From positions 17,419,068 through 17,483,067 of the forward strand of contig NC_090952.1 in NCBI RefSeq assembly GCF_040807025.1: a stretch of 64,000 nt of DNA, written 5' to 3'. The notes under the pieces were generated by a model that saw only the letters and a list, made by a program, of their open reading frames with translations, was not told the origin of the DNA and ran no database searches. Positions 33,501-44,850 of the stretch are shown piece by piece (within the stretch, counting starts at the first letter, position 1; the number at the start of each line of letters is the position of its first letter). The position numbers were made by a program, and so were the translations under genes. The stretch comes from Struthio camelus. Its lineage: Eukaryota; Chordata; Aves; Struthioniformes; Struthionidae.

Positions 33501-36500
33501 TACAGTTTCTCAAAAGGCAGTGGGACTTCCTTGGCTCGTTATTGTAAGAATTACATTTCAGGGTTGGAATACACACAAACGAATGGGAATGCCACAAAGT
33601 AGGCTATGATCTAACTCAAGAAGCCAAACCTTCATTTCCTGTCTATTTACACTATATGTAAACTTTTGCAGTTTTTTGCAGATGAAGCCACCAAGTGGAC
33701 TGTTTCTGTAGAGCATCAGTAAAGGCACTCCGTAGTTACTGCAATATTATAAAAATAATCTTCTAAAACTATGAGGAGACTGAAGGATTCGGACATTTCT
33801 AAAGCCATCAGTTCAAACGTAGTGAGACAGGCTTGGATTCCTTTAAAACACCATTGCTGACCAGCCTATTGCACTAACATTGACAAACGCTTTTCCCTGA
33901 TCAGGTTTTGATTTCATTTCGAGTAGGTGGATGTAGTGTGTGACTGCTACCTGTAGTTTTCTAATAACAATTTAAATGTTATTTATAATTTAAGATTTGT
34001 TTGGTGTAGGAGAAACATGAGTTGCCCTAGATCTTGAAATGTAGATAATTGAAATCTGTCCTACTGAATATAGGATCAAGCATATTTTAGTCCAAACAAA
34101 ATGTATTTCCTTTAAATGGCCTATGATTCTAAGTGTTTCTTAAGCTATTGTTAAAAGTACATGTTTAAAAAAATAGGTAACAGGAAAAAGGGTGTTTTCT
34201 GCAAGCCATCAAACCTATGAAGCAGTACGATCGCTGTGGGTGAAAAAGGAAGATATCACAAAGGTAGGCTTGCTGAAGTAATGAGCAGTAACTCATAAGT
34301 TCGAAGGGAGAAAAAAGTAAATGCAAAGTACCATTTTGCTGATGCTGTTTAAGATTACTAATGTGTGTTAAATGAGGCACAAAAAACCGCTGATATAGCT
34401 ACAGTGTGTATGTAAATATTTGCTAATGTTTAATCTATTTAATATTCATTATACCTTTCCGACTGGTAGACTCTGGGATTCCTCCTATACTCCCACGATA
34501 CACACAAGATGAGCAAGAGAAGACTGAGTTTCCCTGATAGCTCATTTTTGAACTTGTCAAAAGTTAATGCATTCTGATTCAAGCTCTGGTCCTAAGCCGA
34601 CCACTGAATTTAAGATAAAGAAGATGTACAAAATACAGTAGATACACGACTACCTTTTTCTTAAACATACAGTGAAGGAAATTTCATAACCCTTTCAGGT
34701 AGCCAGTTCAGATAGTCTGTTTTTCTTACCCATTGATATAAATTATCTTTGTCTCAGACTAAGCTGTTTTTTTTTTTTTTCTTGTCCTGTCCTCATGCAG
34801 CCCTAGTAAACAAGTGATCAGTAACCTCTTTATAATGACCTCTTACATATGGAAAATTTATCATGGTTTTTGGCATGATCTTCTCCCTCAAATAACCTTT
34901 TCTTATAGAGCAGGCTTTCTAGCTCTTACATAATTCTTGTCCTCCTCTGGACTTTATCTAGTTTGCCTCTCTCTCTCCTTTAAGTGAAGTGCTCAAAACT
35001 GGACATATTACAGGAGCTGAAGCCTTGCCAGCACTAAGTAGAGAGGAATATTTACCTCCCGTAAATTACATGTGGAACTCGGGTTAGTACATCCCAGAAT
35101 TAAATTGTTTTTTCTGCAACATGAAAGATTTTTTTCCCTCCAATAAAAACTTTGAAAACCCTTGACAAAAGCAGTACTTCCTAAGGAAAAGTTCAGCTTT
35201 GTGTACAGTGTATTTTCTGCTGTTTTTAAAGAAAATAAAAATTTCTCAGTCATCTTAACATTTACAAGTATTTTGATTTGTATGTAAGGTGCTCATTTGT
35301 ACGCAGTCCTCGCTTTTCATTTCCACTGAGGAGCACAAATGGAATTCCGAGTTTTGAAAAAGTGATTCAAATAAATGCCAAAAAACTGATAGGGAAACGA
35401 GAATTGATGTGATAAAGACAGTTTCTCTTACCTTATTTTTTTTTCTGAATGAAGCCTATTCCCAAAAGAATATATTATTTTTCATTAATCAAGAATAATT
35501 AGCTAGGGTATTAACACAAGATGGAAAGTTTAATCATGGTAACTTTGATAAGGATAGTAAGTGTTCTGTAAAATCTACATATTAGTCTTGTGTAAGACTC
35601 CAAGTTCTTCATTTGTAAATGAATAATGACTTAGACTTCCTTGTGGAGTACTTGCCGGGTCTCAGTTGAAAGCAAAAAAGAAAATGAAAGTGTCAGACCT
35701 AAGTACACACTCATGACAAAATAAACTTCCTTAAAAGTGCATTTGAAGTTACTGCATGTGAACTGAGCTTTCTCTGATGCTCTTTATTTTTTCCAGCTGT
35801 GTCCGTTGCATGCAGCTGTCTTTAATGTTAGTAGTTGAATGTCATCTTATGATGTCATATCTGAAAATAATTTGGTAAAAGATAAGCTTTCATATAACTT
35901 TACTTTGCAGTAATAAATTCAGCATATACCTTTGCGCATGTTTTTGTTATTTGTCTGATTCACAGCTGCAGCAAGAGTCAAAATCACTTTCAGAAGAAGG
36001 TAAGAAAAAGAAAGAAATTTCAAATGCATCACCTGAATCTGCTGTGAAGTCAAGATCATTTGACAGACCAGAATCTTCTCTGGCAGGATCTTCAAGTACT
36101 AAAGATCCAGTGCCTTCATTATCTGAATTAAAAGTTCCCAGTATAATCTCAGGTACAACATTCAAATCCAAAACACATTCTGAATTATTTGACTTCATTT
36201 TCTAGTTACCCTTGCTTCAAAATAGAACAGACTATCTTAGCATATTATTCTTGAGAATATATTATACACCATATAATTCAATATTCAGGGCTTCAGGGAG
36301 ACGATAATTTGCTCATTGTGGACCGTGTCACAGTATCAAAATTATAATCTGATTTTTGATATTATACATAATGTTGTCTTTCATTCCCTGTAGTAGGGAA
36401 TGAAAGTAGTAGATGTAGTAGATGGTCCCTGGACCATCTTCCATGTTGGTAGAAATTACATGATATTCCTGAAGAGATAACATCAAATGTTTTCATTAAA

Positions 36501-38110
36501 TACCCACCTTATAATATCTTTTTGTTGTCAGAAGACCATAAGAACAATTTTAAGGATTTCAACTGGGGTTTTATTTGTGAGAGTGGTTCATTTGACTCAT
36601 TGCTCTGCCTTTGTATTGCTTCTGTCGTATCTTCAGACGTTGGTAAAAGAAAAATATGTAATTGACAACTGATGCACTGTAGGCATTAATGTTATTTTGC
36701 CAGGTTTTGTGTGGTGATGCTCTTCATGTACCTTAAGTGACTGAGCTAATCAAATAGTTAATATAACAGTGTGTTTAATATACAAGTATTTTGGTAGGCC
36801 AGTTTTTAAGAAAAATAGTAGAATTATCTATTAAAGCAGAAATGTGTGTCACTGAAAAATGAATTTGTTTTAAAATATTGTAATAATTTTTTAAGGGAAA
36901 TTTGGGAAAAATATTTGAGCTGTCGATTATGCTTGCTTACCTCTTTTTATCATGCCCTTTACTAAAATTTTTTTTCTGGAAAGCAAGCTGAACATATTTG
37001 AATGAAGTTTTTTCTTTTCTTTTCACCGCTAATACATTTGCATCTTTCTTTGCTTTGTACCTGTATTTTTTTCTGATTTAGTTAGTGGAATACTTTGATC
37101 TCTTTTTACATTTGCTTCAGGCCAAGCTCTCGTTAACAGCTTTATATGTATAGGTATCTTATGTCTTTGCTTTCACAAATGGAATTAATTCTTGTCCCCA
37201 ATGCAACCAGTAAACATCCATGCCCTTAATTAATCTGGGTTGCCCGAGATGTTCATTTTCTCTAGTACAAACGGAGCAAGGCGTTCAGGAGGACATAACA
37301 TCCGTTATTGAATCAACATAACATCCGTCACTAAATCAACTGGAAAAGCCGCCGACCGGTATTAGGAGGCACATTTCTAGAAAGCTGACCTTTGTATGCC
37401 CTTAAAGCCTCCTTAATTACAATGTACATAAGCATGCCAGTCTTAGTGCCTTGATGTCCAGGATGGGTGTAAAGCCATAACATTTTAGAAAATTTAGTTC
37501 ATTGGATTTTGGAAGCTGTAAAGTGAAACTAGGTATTCCATTATTTTGGAATTTTTATCATCTGGTTGCAAGTAGCTGAGCTGCAGCTTCAAAGGGAGAT
37601 GCTGATTTAGTTGAGTTTGGGAGACAGCTGCACTCCTGTCAACAGTGAGGGAAAGATGAATCAAGACTTCTTCCACATCTCGAGCTTTGCCTTCCTTTCC
37701 CTCTGCAGGGCAGAGCACTGCTGTGAGTTATATTTCCTCCCTCACCCTGCCATGTTCAGGAAGTAGTAATGAGGTCTAGAGAGTAGGAGGAAAGCCCACA
37801 CTTCATGCACTGCTGTGTGCTAAGAATCACAACATGCCTTCATCAGCCTGTATCACATACACAGCTTTAACCAGAGCATAAATATTTACATCATGCATAA
37901 GTGCTCGGTAATATGATAATTCTTAGAATTGTTGGTAAGCCTTTTTTCTAAAGCTCACACGTGCACACACACAAACACATATTTTATTATATTTCTTTAA
38001 TATCTCTAACAGGGACAGTGAAGACAGCAAAATTTAAACCTGACCCCGAACTTATGGACCATGGTCAGTCCAGCCCGGAAGATGTGGATATGTACAGTAC
38101 TAGAAGCTAA
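18143..38110 (+). CDS. APOOL: Apolipoprotein O-like, MICOS complex subunit MIC27 (complete, nine exons)
   Basis: APOOL/MIC27 is an inner-membrane subunit of the MICOS complex, which shapes mitochondrial cristae junctions; the human protein binds cardiolipin. Exons 18143-18154, 25628-25732, 26375-26494, 29729-29783, 30977-31075, 32466-32557, 34177-34263, 35966-36152 and 38013-38110 join in frame to 284 codons plus stop (human about 268). Residues 5-39 look like a mitochondrial targeting and leader region. KSKYIEEQPGHLQ, RYIGWCKG, FVKNGMMDSIQFGKDAYVYL and GVITVSGLAG match human APOOL rather than its paralogue APOO. Two hydrophobic segments around residues 117-128 and 137-160 form the membrane-inserted part. 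The tail DHGQSSPEDVDMYSTRS is almost identical to human. The start has a good context (aaaATGG) inside the CpG island. Residues about 191-253 form a variable Ser/Lys-rich linker. Confidence 0.97.
20921..21115 (+). mobile_element. CR1 LINE fragment (3' end, plus orientation)
   Basis: The stretch tggaacaggttgcccagaga, a Val-Glu-rich middle, gattggactagagaacctctggaggcccctt and a decayed attcgatattctaaat tail follow the order of avian CR1 3' ends (gcacaggttgcccagagaag ... ggttggactagatgatc ... ATTCTATG repeats). A G10 run (20911-20920) sits at its left edge. It is heavily diverged and 5'-truncated. Confidence 0.85.
25181..25208. repeat. 12-bp perfect hairpin with a 4-nt loop
   Basis: tttgacttactg (25181-25192) pairs exactly with cagtaagtcaaa (25197-25208). 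It lies in APOOL intron 1. Confidence 0.93.
25628..25732 (+). CDS. APOOL: APOOL exon 2
   Basis: The acceptor is ctgacccag and the donor gtaaga, with 35 whole codons. It encodes VAKLAAVSSGLPCASITVYA and then a Glu/Lys stretch ending LMKPNQ. It aligns with human GKLTTMPAGLIYASVSVHAA and KPEQ, the N-terminal leader and first conserved segment. Confidence 0.96.
26375..26494 (+). CDS. APOOL: APOOL exon 3
   Basis: The acceptor is ctttccag and the donor gtaaga, with 40 whole codons. It contains LPIYSSPPLKSKYIEEQPGH and SRYIGWCK, near-identical to human APOOL (LPIYTAPPLQSKYVEEQPGH, CYIGWCK). Confidence 0.97.
29729..29783 (+). CDS. APOOL: APOOL exon 4
   Basis: The acceptor follows a long T tract (tttttttgtag) and the donor is gtaggc. 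It encodes GAFVFVKNGMMDSIQFGK and ends in phase 1. Confidence 0.96.
29937..29949. repeat. G homopolymer of 13
   Basis: A run of 13 G in an otherwise AT-rich intron of APOOL; a likely sequencing or replication slippage site. Confidence 0.95.
30337..30470 (-). mobile_element. CR1 LINE fragment (3' end, minus orientation)
   Basis: The sequence agaattgtagaaccccagaa, then gaggttggaaaggac and gtctagtccaaccacactgctc is the reverse complement of the CR1 3' end and its diverged ATTCTATG tail. It lies in APOOL intron 4. Confidence 0.88.
30977..31075 (+). CDS. APOOL: APOOL exon 5
   Basis: The acceptor is tattctaag and the donor gtaggg. It encodes DAYVYLKNPPPEFLPKAG followed by the hydrophobic VITVSGLAGVVLSRK, the first membrane-associated segment. 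It is in phase 1 at both ends. Confidence 0.97.
32466..32557 (+). CDS. APOOL: APOOL exon 6
   Basis: The acceptor is ttttatacag and the donor gtaagt. It encodes SRFKKIVYPLGLTTLGISVC and YPAQSVVIAK, the second hydrophobic segment, matching human FKKITYPLGLATLGATVCYP. Confidence 0.97.
34177..34263 (+). CDS. APOOL: APOOL exon 7
   Basis: The acceptor is aaaaaatag, a purine-rich and unusually weak tract, and the donor is gtaggc. It encodes VTGKRVFSASHQTYEAVRSL and WVKKEDITK; human has VTAKKVYATSQQIFGAVKSLW at the same place. Confidence 0.95.
34900..35140 (-). mobile_element. Old CR1/L3-like LINE fragment (minus orientation)
   Basis: The words cctcctctggactttatcta, gtgctcaaaactggacat, cactaagtagagagg and gtacatcccagaatt occur in the order seen on the reverse strand of old amniote CR1 elements. 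It is strongly diverged; borders are approximate and the match may extend left to about 34760. Confidence 0.75.
35966..36152 (+). CDS. APOOL: APOOL exon 8, variable linker
   Basis: The acceptor is ctgattcacag and the donor gtacaa. It encodes 62 residues rich in Ser, Lys and Glu (LQQESKSLSEEGKKKKEIS at the start). This part aligns poorly with human, as expected for the linker, but lies in frame between conserved exons. A second donor-like gtaag at 36000 could give a truncated exon but would shift the frame. Confidence 0.88.
36378..36439. repeat. Two neighbouring hairpins in APOOL intron 8
   Basis: ctttcattccct (36378-36389) pairs with agggaatgaaag (36395-36406) over 5 nt. Then agatggtcc (36420-36428) pairs with ggaccatct (36431-36439) over 2 nt. 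Confidence 0.92.
38013..38110 (+). CDS. APOOL: APOOL exon 9, conserved tail
   Basis: The acceptor is atctctaacag and the stop TAA at 38108-38110. It encodes TVKTAKFKPDPELMDHGQSS and PEDVDMYSTRS, nearly identical to the human C-terminus. Confidence 0.97.
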
Positions 38111-38381
38111 GACATCTGCTTTACAAATCCTTGCAAAGTATTAAAGATAAGGGGGAGGGATAAAGGGAAGGAATAATCCTTGTGATACATACGCTGTAAG
38201 GTATAATTTAATCAGGTATTTTCTCACATCCTAATTTGTACTATTGATTTATGTGACTGTGTTTAATGAATACTTTGTTTTTCATTGCTTAGAAGCAGTT
38301 AACAGACACACTTGTTATATATGAACAGTAATCACCTGCTGAGAATTAGTGAGAATTCACTCACTGTTAGCGTCATTAGTG

Positions 38382-38407
38382 AGACACTGACTGATTTGTC
38401 AGTGTCT
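38382..38407 (+). repeat. 10-bp hairpin in the APOOL 3' UTR
   Basis: agacactgac (38382-38391) pairs with gtcagtgtct (38398-38407) over a 6-nt loop, between the stop codon and the first polyadenylation signal. Confidence 0.85.
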
Positions 38408-38441
38408 TCTGACAGGGACGTTTGTCTGTGCCAAGCTTGTT

Positions 38442-38447
38442 AATAAA
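38442..38447 (+). promoter_or_regulatory. APOOL: Candidate APOOL polyadenylation signal AATAAA
   Basis: It lies 332 bases after the stop codon and is followed by T- and TG-containing sequence (ggatgtttg). This is the first canonical signal after the stop. A later one at 43202 would give a much longer UTR overlapping the antisense pseudogene. Confidence 0.5.
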
Positions 38448-41400
38448 TGTCATTTTACAAAGGATGTTTGAAAATGTAAATATATCTCTATACTTCTGCT
38501 CAGTTGTTCACTGATTAAAAAAAAAAAAAAAGAATCTGATTGATGGGGGTAGGAGAGGCTTCTGGTTTCGGTTCTCTTCAGCGCTGGAATGAAGTGCAAT
38601 TATAGCACTTAGTCACTCCATTTGCCCAGATGCCTTACTTAGCCTTGGGTACTCCTAAAAAATCAGTTGATATGGTTTTATTGTATGAATAGCAGTAGCT
38701 TTAAGGCTTGTACAAACAAATTATTTTGTTGCAAAGTCATTTGTTGTCGCTTACCTCTTTTTCATTGAGGTGAATGGAAACTGAACTTATTCCGTGTGCT
38801 TGTGTGTAATTAAATGTCGCTTAAGTTGGGCAAAACATGCAGCTAATCCCTAAAATATCTTTTACGGGGTATGCATTAGTTTTCAGCTACTTCTAATACT
38901 TTGAAGAACTTCATGGAAATTATCTAATCTATGAAACTGATACTGTTTGAATTTATACAGAGCGCACTAGCCATGTTTAGAAAGTTGAAAACCTTCTGTG
39001 GTTTGGAGTTTTAAAGTAATTGGTTAAAGGTGCAGATAAATATTAAAAAAACGCAGAAGTAATAGGCAATGAACATTCTGTTCCCGGAAGTTTTTATGCA
39101 ATACCCATTGGTCTTGGTAGGATTTCTGTGAAATTATGTCTTTTTTTCTAAGAAAAAGATTAGAAATCGGATAAGTTTCCTATGATGAAATTCTCAAACA
39201 TTGTTTTTATGACTGACTGTATATATCAGTCTAGTTCTGTTTGTCCTTTATTTCTCTCTAAAACACGCTACTAAGGGTTCGGCATAGATCTGGTGATCTT
39301 GCTTGAACAAAACACAGGTAGTTATCAGTGATAATGAGCCCACTGTCTAGAAGTAATCAGATTTGTCTCAACTGCAGTATTTTTCTCATACACAAACTGC
39401 AGAAGGACATTGTACTGGTAGTTTGTCCTTTGATCTGTTGAAGTGTCTTATCTTTCAATTAATGAAATATGTGTACCATGCAAGCAATATTCCTAGCGTC
39501 ACCTGTGACCGACAGAAGTTGTTAGAAGGTATTGCACAGTGGAATATTATTGCACAAAGCATAAATGATAACTGAGCAAAAGCACAAGTGAGGCTTGTAT
39601 AATGGTTCAGGAGCAGACTGTAAGTATTGGTATTTTGGAATCCAAATTTCCGGCAAAGTGCTGGACCTATACAGAGTCCAACAGAAGGCAGAGTAAGTGA
39701 ATAATGACGTTTAGAGAAAAAACTCTACTTCTAGTTTAGTTAAATTGCTTGAGGCAGCTGAATTAGAACTTAATGTGTTTTGTTTCTTTAATCAATTCGC
39801 AAGGCGTAGGCAACTGTCACAATTCAGGCGGCAATTAGAGGATTTTTAATCAAACTTCACAGAAGTCCTGGGCAAGGCAGATGTTGGATTTCATCAGAGA
39901 AAGAGGAGTGGAAAAATTAGATGGCTGGGCTTCATATGCCTGCTCCAGGGAAACACGGAAAGATGTAAGGGTGGAGGCGAAGATGGTGGAAGATCATTTT
40001 CAAGTGCAAGACTGGATGGCAGAAATTATATTATCCATTTCCATATCTGGCCCTTTGTCCAGATTCTGCATTAAAAAGCATGGGAAAAACCTTCTGCTCT
40101 ACTCCTAGATTCTGTTTAAATTCTAGCTGATGTCCTTTGAGTGATGTGCTACCACAAGTCAAAAGAAAAAGGTAAGATGATGTGGATAATTTGTAGTTTA
40201 CTGTGGTGACACAGTCTCACACTGTGTCCTGAACAGTGCAGAGGAATTACTCCTCTGTGAACAGGGAAAGAAGCCGCTTTGGATAGCGGTTAAGGCTTGT
40301 CTGCCCTTTCCAGGCCAAGAGTAGACCCTGAAAGCCTGCCCTCTGCCTGCAGTGCAAAAGGCTGGTCTGATCCTTTCCATACTTTTAGGGCATTTGTGCT
40401 CATGCATCCTTTCATGGTACAGAAAAAGGTGTCTTGTCTGCAGGAGGTACATTGCTCTCCTGATGGTTAAACGGTCTAGAACTGGATGCTTCATATAAGC
40501 AGTTCCTGTCACAACCCTTGATTTCACAAGTAGTTCATGCTGTAAGTGGGCATGCTGCACAAAGCTGTCCCTAAGCTGTATTTCAGTCTCACATTACTCC
40601 CCAGAGCAAAACTGTGATAGACCTATGCTTCGCAGTTACGTGGTCATTCAGAAGTCTCAGACACCATTTTCTAGGAAGTAAGATAAAGTTATTGCTCCTA
40701 CCCACATCGATGGATGACGAGTGTGAGGAATACAGTTATAAAGCTCATAAAATGATATCACTGTAGGCAGTGTTATTTCTTATTGGTGAAAAAGAGGAGT
40801 GAGCCACCGCATGACAATGCGAAAGGTTTCTTCCAGTAATGGGGTTATCTTCTCCTGTCATTCTTTTAGTCAGCTGTAATTTCTCTGTAGTTATGTTTCT
40901 CTGCAAGTGGTGGTAACTTTTTCATTCTTCTATCAACTGCTTAAAACGTAATACAGAAGTTCTTTCAAAATCTGCATGTGTTTGACAAGCTGGGACTAAA
41001 ATTAAGAGTTTTCATTTCAACAGTGAAACAAATACAACTAGAGGAGACTATTTCCCTATGTGCAGCCAAAGAAAACAGGGAAAAAGTAGGAAAAGCTTTA
41101 CATCCTGGTTGGGTGTGTTCTCTCCTTTCAGGAAGACCATAGCCAATCTCTAAATTGGTATTTCTGTGTCCTATAAAATGTTAGAAAATTAATAGGGGGA
41201 AGGAATGAATTTTTCAGTAAAAACTGGAATATGATACGGTATAATAATGCTTTAGTAACTTTGACTGAGGTCAGTCTTTTTCATGTCCACCTATGTGAGA
41301 CAAATCGTAAGAGAAACTTACAGTTCTAGAGGTACTTAATACCCCCCAAAAAGATGCAGATAATTGCAGAGACGTTTGGGCTGTATTTGCTAAAAGGAAG

Positions 41401-41465
41401 GCAGGTTAAATCAGATTACTAGTCTGATTTTGTACAAATGGTGGAATGGTGACTGTGACTCTTTG

Positions 41466-41672
41466 TTATTCAGCTGCCATTCTGAGAAGCGTTTCTTTGT
41501 TGAATCTAAAAAGATGCCAGCCCTCTTCAGCTGAGAGAGCTGATGCTCCACATCTCATAGAATACTCCACAGATGGCATATTTCAGATAACTACAAGGAA
41601 CTGCATGCAGCTACGGCTGGTCTCCAGTGCTGTCTGTTGGAAAGTAATGTAGTGAAGATACTATTCTACAAA
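41466..41672 (-). pseudogene. SAT-like pseudogene, exon 5 remnant with two in-frame stops
   Basis: Read on the minus strand it gives CMQFLVVI, stop, N, then [19 protein letters not shown] and TLLRMAAE before the natural TAA (41466-41468). SAT1 has SMHFLVAEWN and GASDLSSEEGWRLFKIDKE. The alignment runs without gaps from the loop region to the end, so only substitutions separate it from a working exon. No acceptor AG is left at its start. Confidence 0.92.
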
Positions 41673-41704
41673 TATTGGTAATTAAAAAAAGCTGTAAAGA
41701 TCAT

Positions 41705-41749
41705 AATTAGTATGCTATAAATTAGTATGCTATAAATTAGTATGCTATA
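41705..41749. repeat. Tandem repeat, 15 bp x 3
   Basis: aattagtatgctata occurs three times without mismatch, just upstream (on the minus strand) of the SAT-like exon 5 remnant. Confidence 0.97.
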
Positions 41750-43638
41750 AATAGCATAAAGTACTGGCCACAGTATTCTACTGTGATGAATTTTTGTCCT
41801 TGCTATCAATTCTCCCATAGTATGGTCAAAAACTGAAGAAAATGTGTATTTGACCCAAGTTCTCTATAAAGAATTCTTGTCATCTTGTGTCACTGTATTC
41901 AGAGAAAAACTAGGAGGCTGATTTAGATTACAGTGTTTACATACTAGGAGGAAGAAGGACAATTTAAGCTCTAGTCCACGTTCTAATGCTTGGGAACTGT
42001 AGGGCTCAAATAAGTGGCAATATAGCATATATCAAAGCTTTATCTCTCCTACTGTTGGCTGACAGTTACAGTTCTACTGCGTAGTCTAATCACATTCCTA
42101 GCTTTTCTGATTAGACTTCATTTCCCTTTTCTCCGTTATCAGGGGGGCAATGTTCAGCACCAGTTCTTGGAGTAGACTAGATGGAAATGACTGATAAGGC
42201 CATACTGCATTCTTTCAAAAAAGCTCTGCTTCTGGTTAACTCTGTATACCCAGTGAGCAGTTCTTACACTAAATGCTTGAAGAGTCAGTTAAATAAAAAT
42301 GAGTGATATATAACGTATGCAGTAGTTTAATGATACGAAAGGGGCAAGTAGGTGGAATATCAGGAAAGAAACTCCTCAGTGGACAGTGGAGCACCCAGTG
42401 GGTTGTATAAAGTCTTCCTGAGGAGAAGGTAGAAATCTGTTGGGGGAGGAAGGGGTTAGGAATTAATTTGGTATTGGGATTAAAAATAATTTTAAAACCT
42501 CTTGATGGGGACAGTCTTGCACTAGCAGAAGTAACATACCTACATGAAAACTTGTAGCCACATCTCTGTATTAATTTGCAGATACAATGCAATGGTTGTA
42601 TTGATTGCAATCTTGTGGTCTTTCAATTCATCTTTTAAAAAGGAAAGTCAAATGTGTGTTATGCCATGCTCATGAGTCCTCATTTTAACCATAAGTGCCT
42701 GACTTAATATCTTTAAAATTTGAGATCCAATGCCCAAACCTGTTAAACAATAAAAAAATTAATGTAAGAACATGTGAAAAGTTGTGTTGCAAGACATACA
42801 TTTATTAATTTATTGTGAAACACTTCTAATGATACATTTCAGAGGCATTTTATAGTCACTTAACTTAAAGCTTGACCTAAGAGTTCAGTAGTTTCTTTCA
42901 TAATACAGTAATATACATAATACAGTGCACAGTACAACAGTACTACAATAGAAGCGAGAATGTATGCTTTACTTTTTATATAAAGTTAGTTGTGTTTTTG
43001 AAGAATCCTCTGTCTTTTAAAGAACTAGATCACATGACTTTATTTTATAATACAGAAATATTTTTAATTTACTGCATGGTTTTTATTTATGGTTGATTGT
43101 ATTGGTTATCTGGAGATTTTGAATTGTTTATATTAATTTTTTTATTTACATAAAATTGATTGTGATACATTATTTTGCCATATCATTGTGAAGAACCTGA
43201 AAATAAAGGGTGATAAGATACTTATTTTTAAAAAATCTTTACTTTTGTAGGCTGTCTCAGCTGTAGGGCAAATTGTCAATTCCGTTTCTCTAAAGTGAAT
43301 TTTTAAAGTTAATTGATGAACATGATTCAGTCACATGTTCCACTACTACTGGAAAAAAAAATCACCTGTTAAGTTCTGAAATTTCTGTGACGTACATTCC
43401 TGAAAGATATCATCAAAGCAATATGCAGAATATATTAATACTTGGTATTCGGTTGTATATGCATCTGAATTTTGAGGTTTACTTCTATTTGCTTTTCTTG
43501 CTAGTTTCTTTTTAAGAATGGTATGGCTCAGAAGTGGGGAAAAAAAAGAAGTGATTTACCCAGGTAGGGAAGATTACTCATATAATGTTAAAAGAATGAG
43601 ACCGACAGCAATAAATAGAAATAAATATATTTATTTAC

Positions 43639-43741
43639 CAGGATGTGGTTCCGTGGTACAGAAGTTTTCCAGGTAAAGTAATCTGCCAATCCGAGGATCA
43701 TAAGTAAAGAAGTACATGGCGTAACCTACAGTGTAACTCCC
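43639..43741 (-). pseudogene. SAT-like pseudogene, exon 4 remnant
   Basis: The acceptor cttctttcag and donor gtaaat are still good. It encodes YTVGYAMYFFTYDPRIGRLL and YLENF, close to SAT1 ([23 protein letters not shown]). The following residues are CTTEPHPG instead of the family's FVMSDYRG, so the start of the acetyl-CoA site is lost. Confidence 0.93.
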
Positions 43742-43830
43742 CTGAAAGAAGAAAAATATTGTAAGGGAGTAAGGAATGTGGCTATTTTACGGCACAGATT
43801 TTATTATTGTTATGCTTCCTGAATAACTAC

Positions 43831-43867
43831 AAGATAGCTATTTTTGAATAGCTTGAATAGCTATCTT
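43831..43867. repeat. 12-bp perfect hairpin with a 13-nt loop
   Basis: aagatagctatt (43831-43842) pairs with aatagctatctt (43856-43867), in the pseudogene intron between exons 3 and 4. Confidence 0.93.
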
Positions 43868-44850
43868 ATAGTGAAAGTTTTGTGTATTTCTGAATAACAT
43901 TAAAATTCAGAAAATAAGGTGGAGTACTACAAAGTTTGTACTTCTTTAACAGAGAACATTAGTATGCACTTGGACACATTCATTATGCGGTTCTTATTTT
44001 AAATAATAACTTATAAATATAGTGTCAATAAAAATGCTTTGTATAGTAATAAATATACTTTACAATAATATATTATTAGTAATGTATCGCATTACATATA
44101 ATTAATACAGGGAAATTGATAATTTAGTATGATATGATATTTTATTTTTATATTTTTGTTTTATATATTTGTGTAATTATATTTATAAATAAATTTCTAT
44201 TATGAATAATGCTCCTCTTTATTTCAGGGAACATACTTCCAACACGTGGAGAGTCTAAGAAGCAAAGCTCAGCTATGTGCTGATGCTAAGCTACGGTCAA
44301 GAAGACAGACTGTTATCAAAAGCATTTTAGAAGTTATTTTATTGTTTATATTACCACAGCATTGATGAGCAAGTGTACAGACCAAACAAGTGGTAAGGAG
44401 AAGGAAATCCAAAAGTCAAAAAATCCTATTTTGCTCAATTTTTGTTTGAAGAAACCTCAGGTTTTCAAGTCTGATGGGCAGACCTATTTTGTATTGCAGA
44501 AGTGAGTATATCAGTACATAATAAAAGGCTGTAGAAGGAGAGAAGAAAGAAAGGGGAAATAAAAGTTTCGTCACTAACTCAGAAGAGATGAAAGGGCTGT
44601 CGCGCGTGTGGGCGTTCAGAGCGTGCTGAGGGCAGGAGTCGGAACCGCGTTACTCTGAGACGTGGTTCGTTCTCTGACCAGTTGTTTATGCGTTGCTGGA
44701 AATTGCTTTTACTGAAACAGCTGAAGGAAATTCCACGCGTTTCCCAGGCTGTGGTCAGATAATAGGTCTGAACTGAAATTGAATCATATTTTGAAGTGTT
44801 GATAACCTTTATGTATGTGTTTTATTTGTCAGCCTTGAGAAATTTGTAAC

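Larger units (their letters stand above)
38111..41465. other. APOOL 3' UTR and intergenic sequence
   Basis: It contains the APOOL 3' UTR start. Beyond about 38470 I see no coding exon, RNA gene or clear repeat apart from a poly-A run (38517-38531). Confidence 0.6.

Noticed and set aside
18143-38110. Assigning this gene as APOO instead of APOOL
   Set aside because: EEQPGHLQ, CYIGWCKG-type, FVKNGMMD and the DHGQSxPEDxDMYSTRS tail match APOOL, not APOO.
40198-40560. 120-codon minus-strand open frame
   Set aside because: There are no splice sites, no family resemblance and no compositional support; chance length for one frame in 64 kb.
41446-41652. 68-codon plus-strand open frame starting [10 protein letters not shown]
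   Set aside because: It is the antisense shadow of the SAT-like exon 5 remnant; the minus-strand reading is the one with homology.
43202-43207. AATAAA as the main APOOL polyadenylation signal
   Set aside because: It lies 5 kb beyond the stop, past a nearer canonical signal and inside the antisense pseudogene region. It is possible but unsupported.
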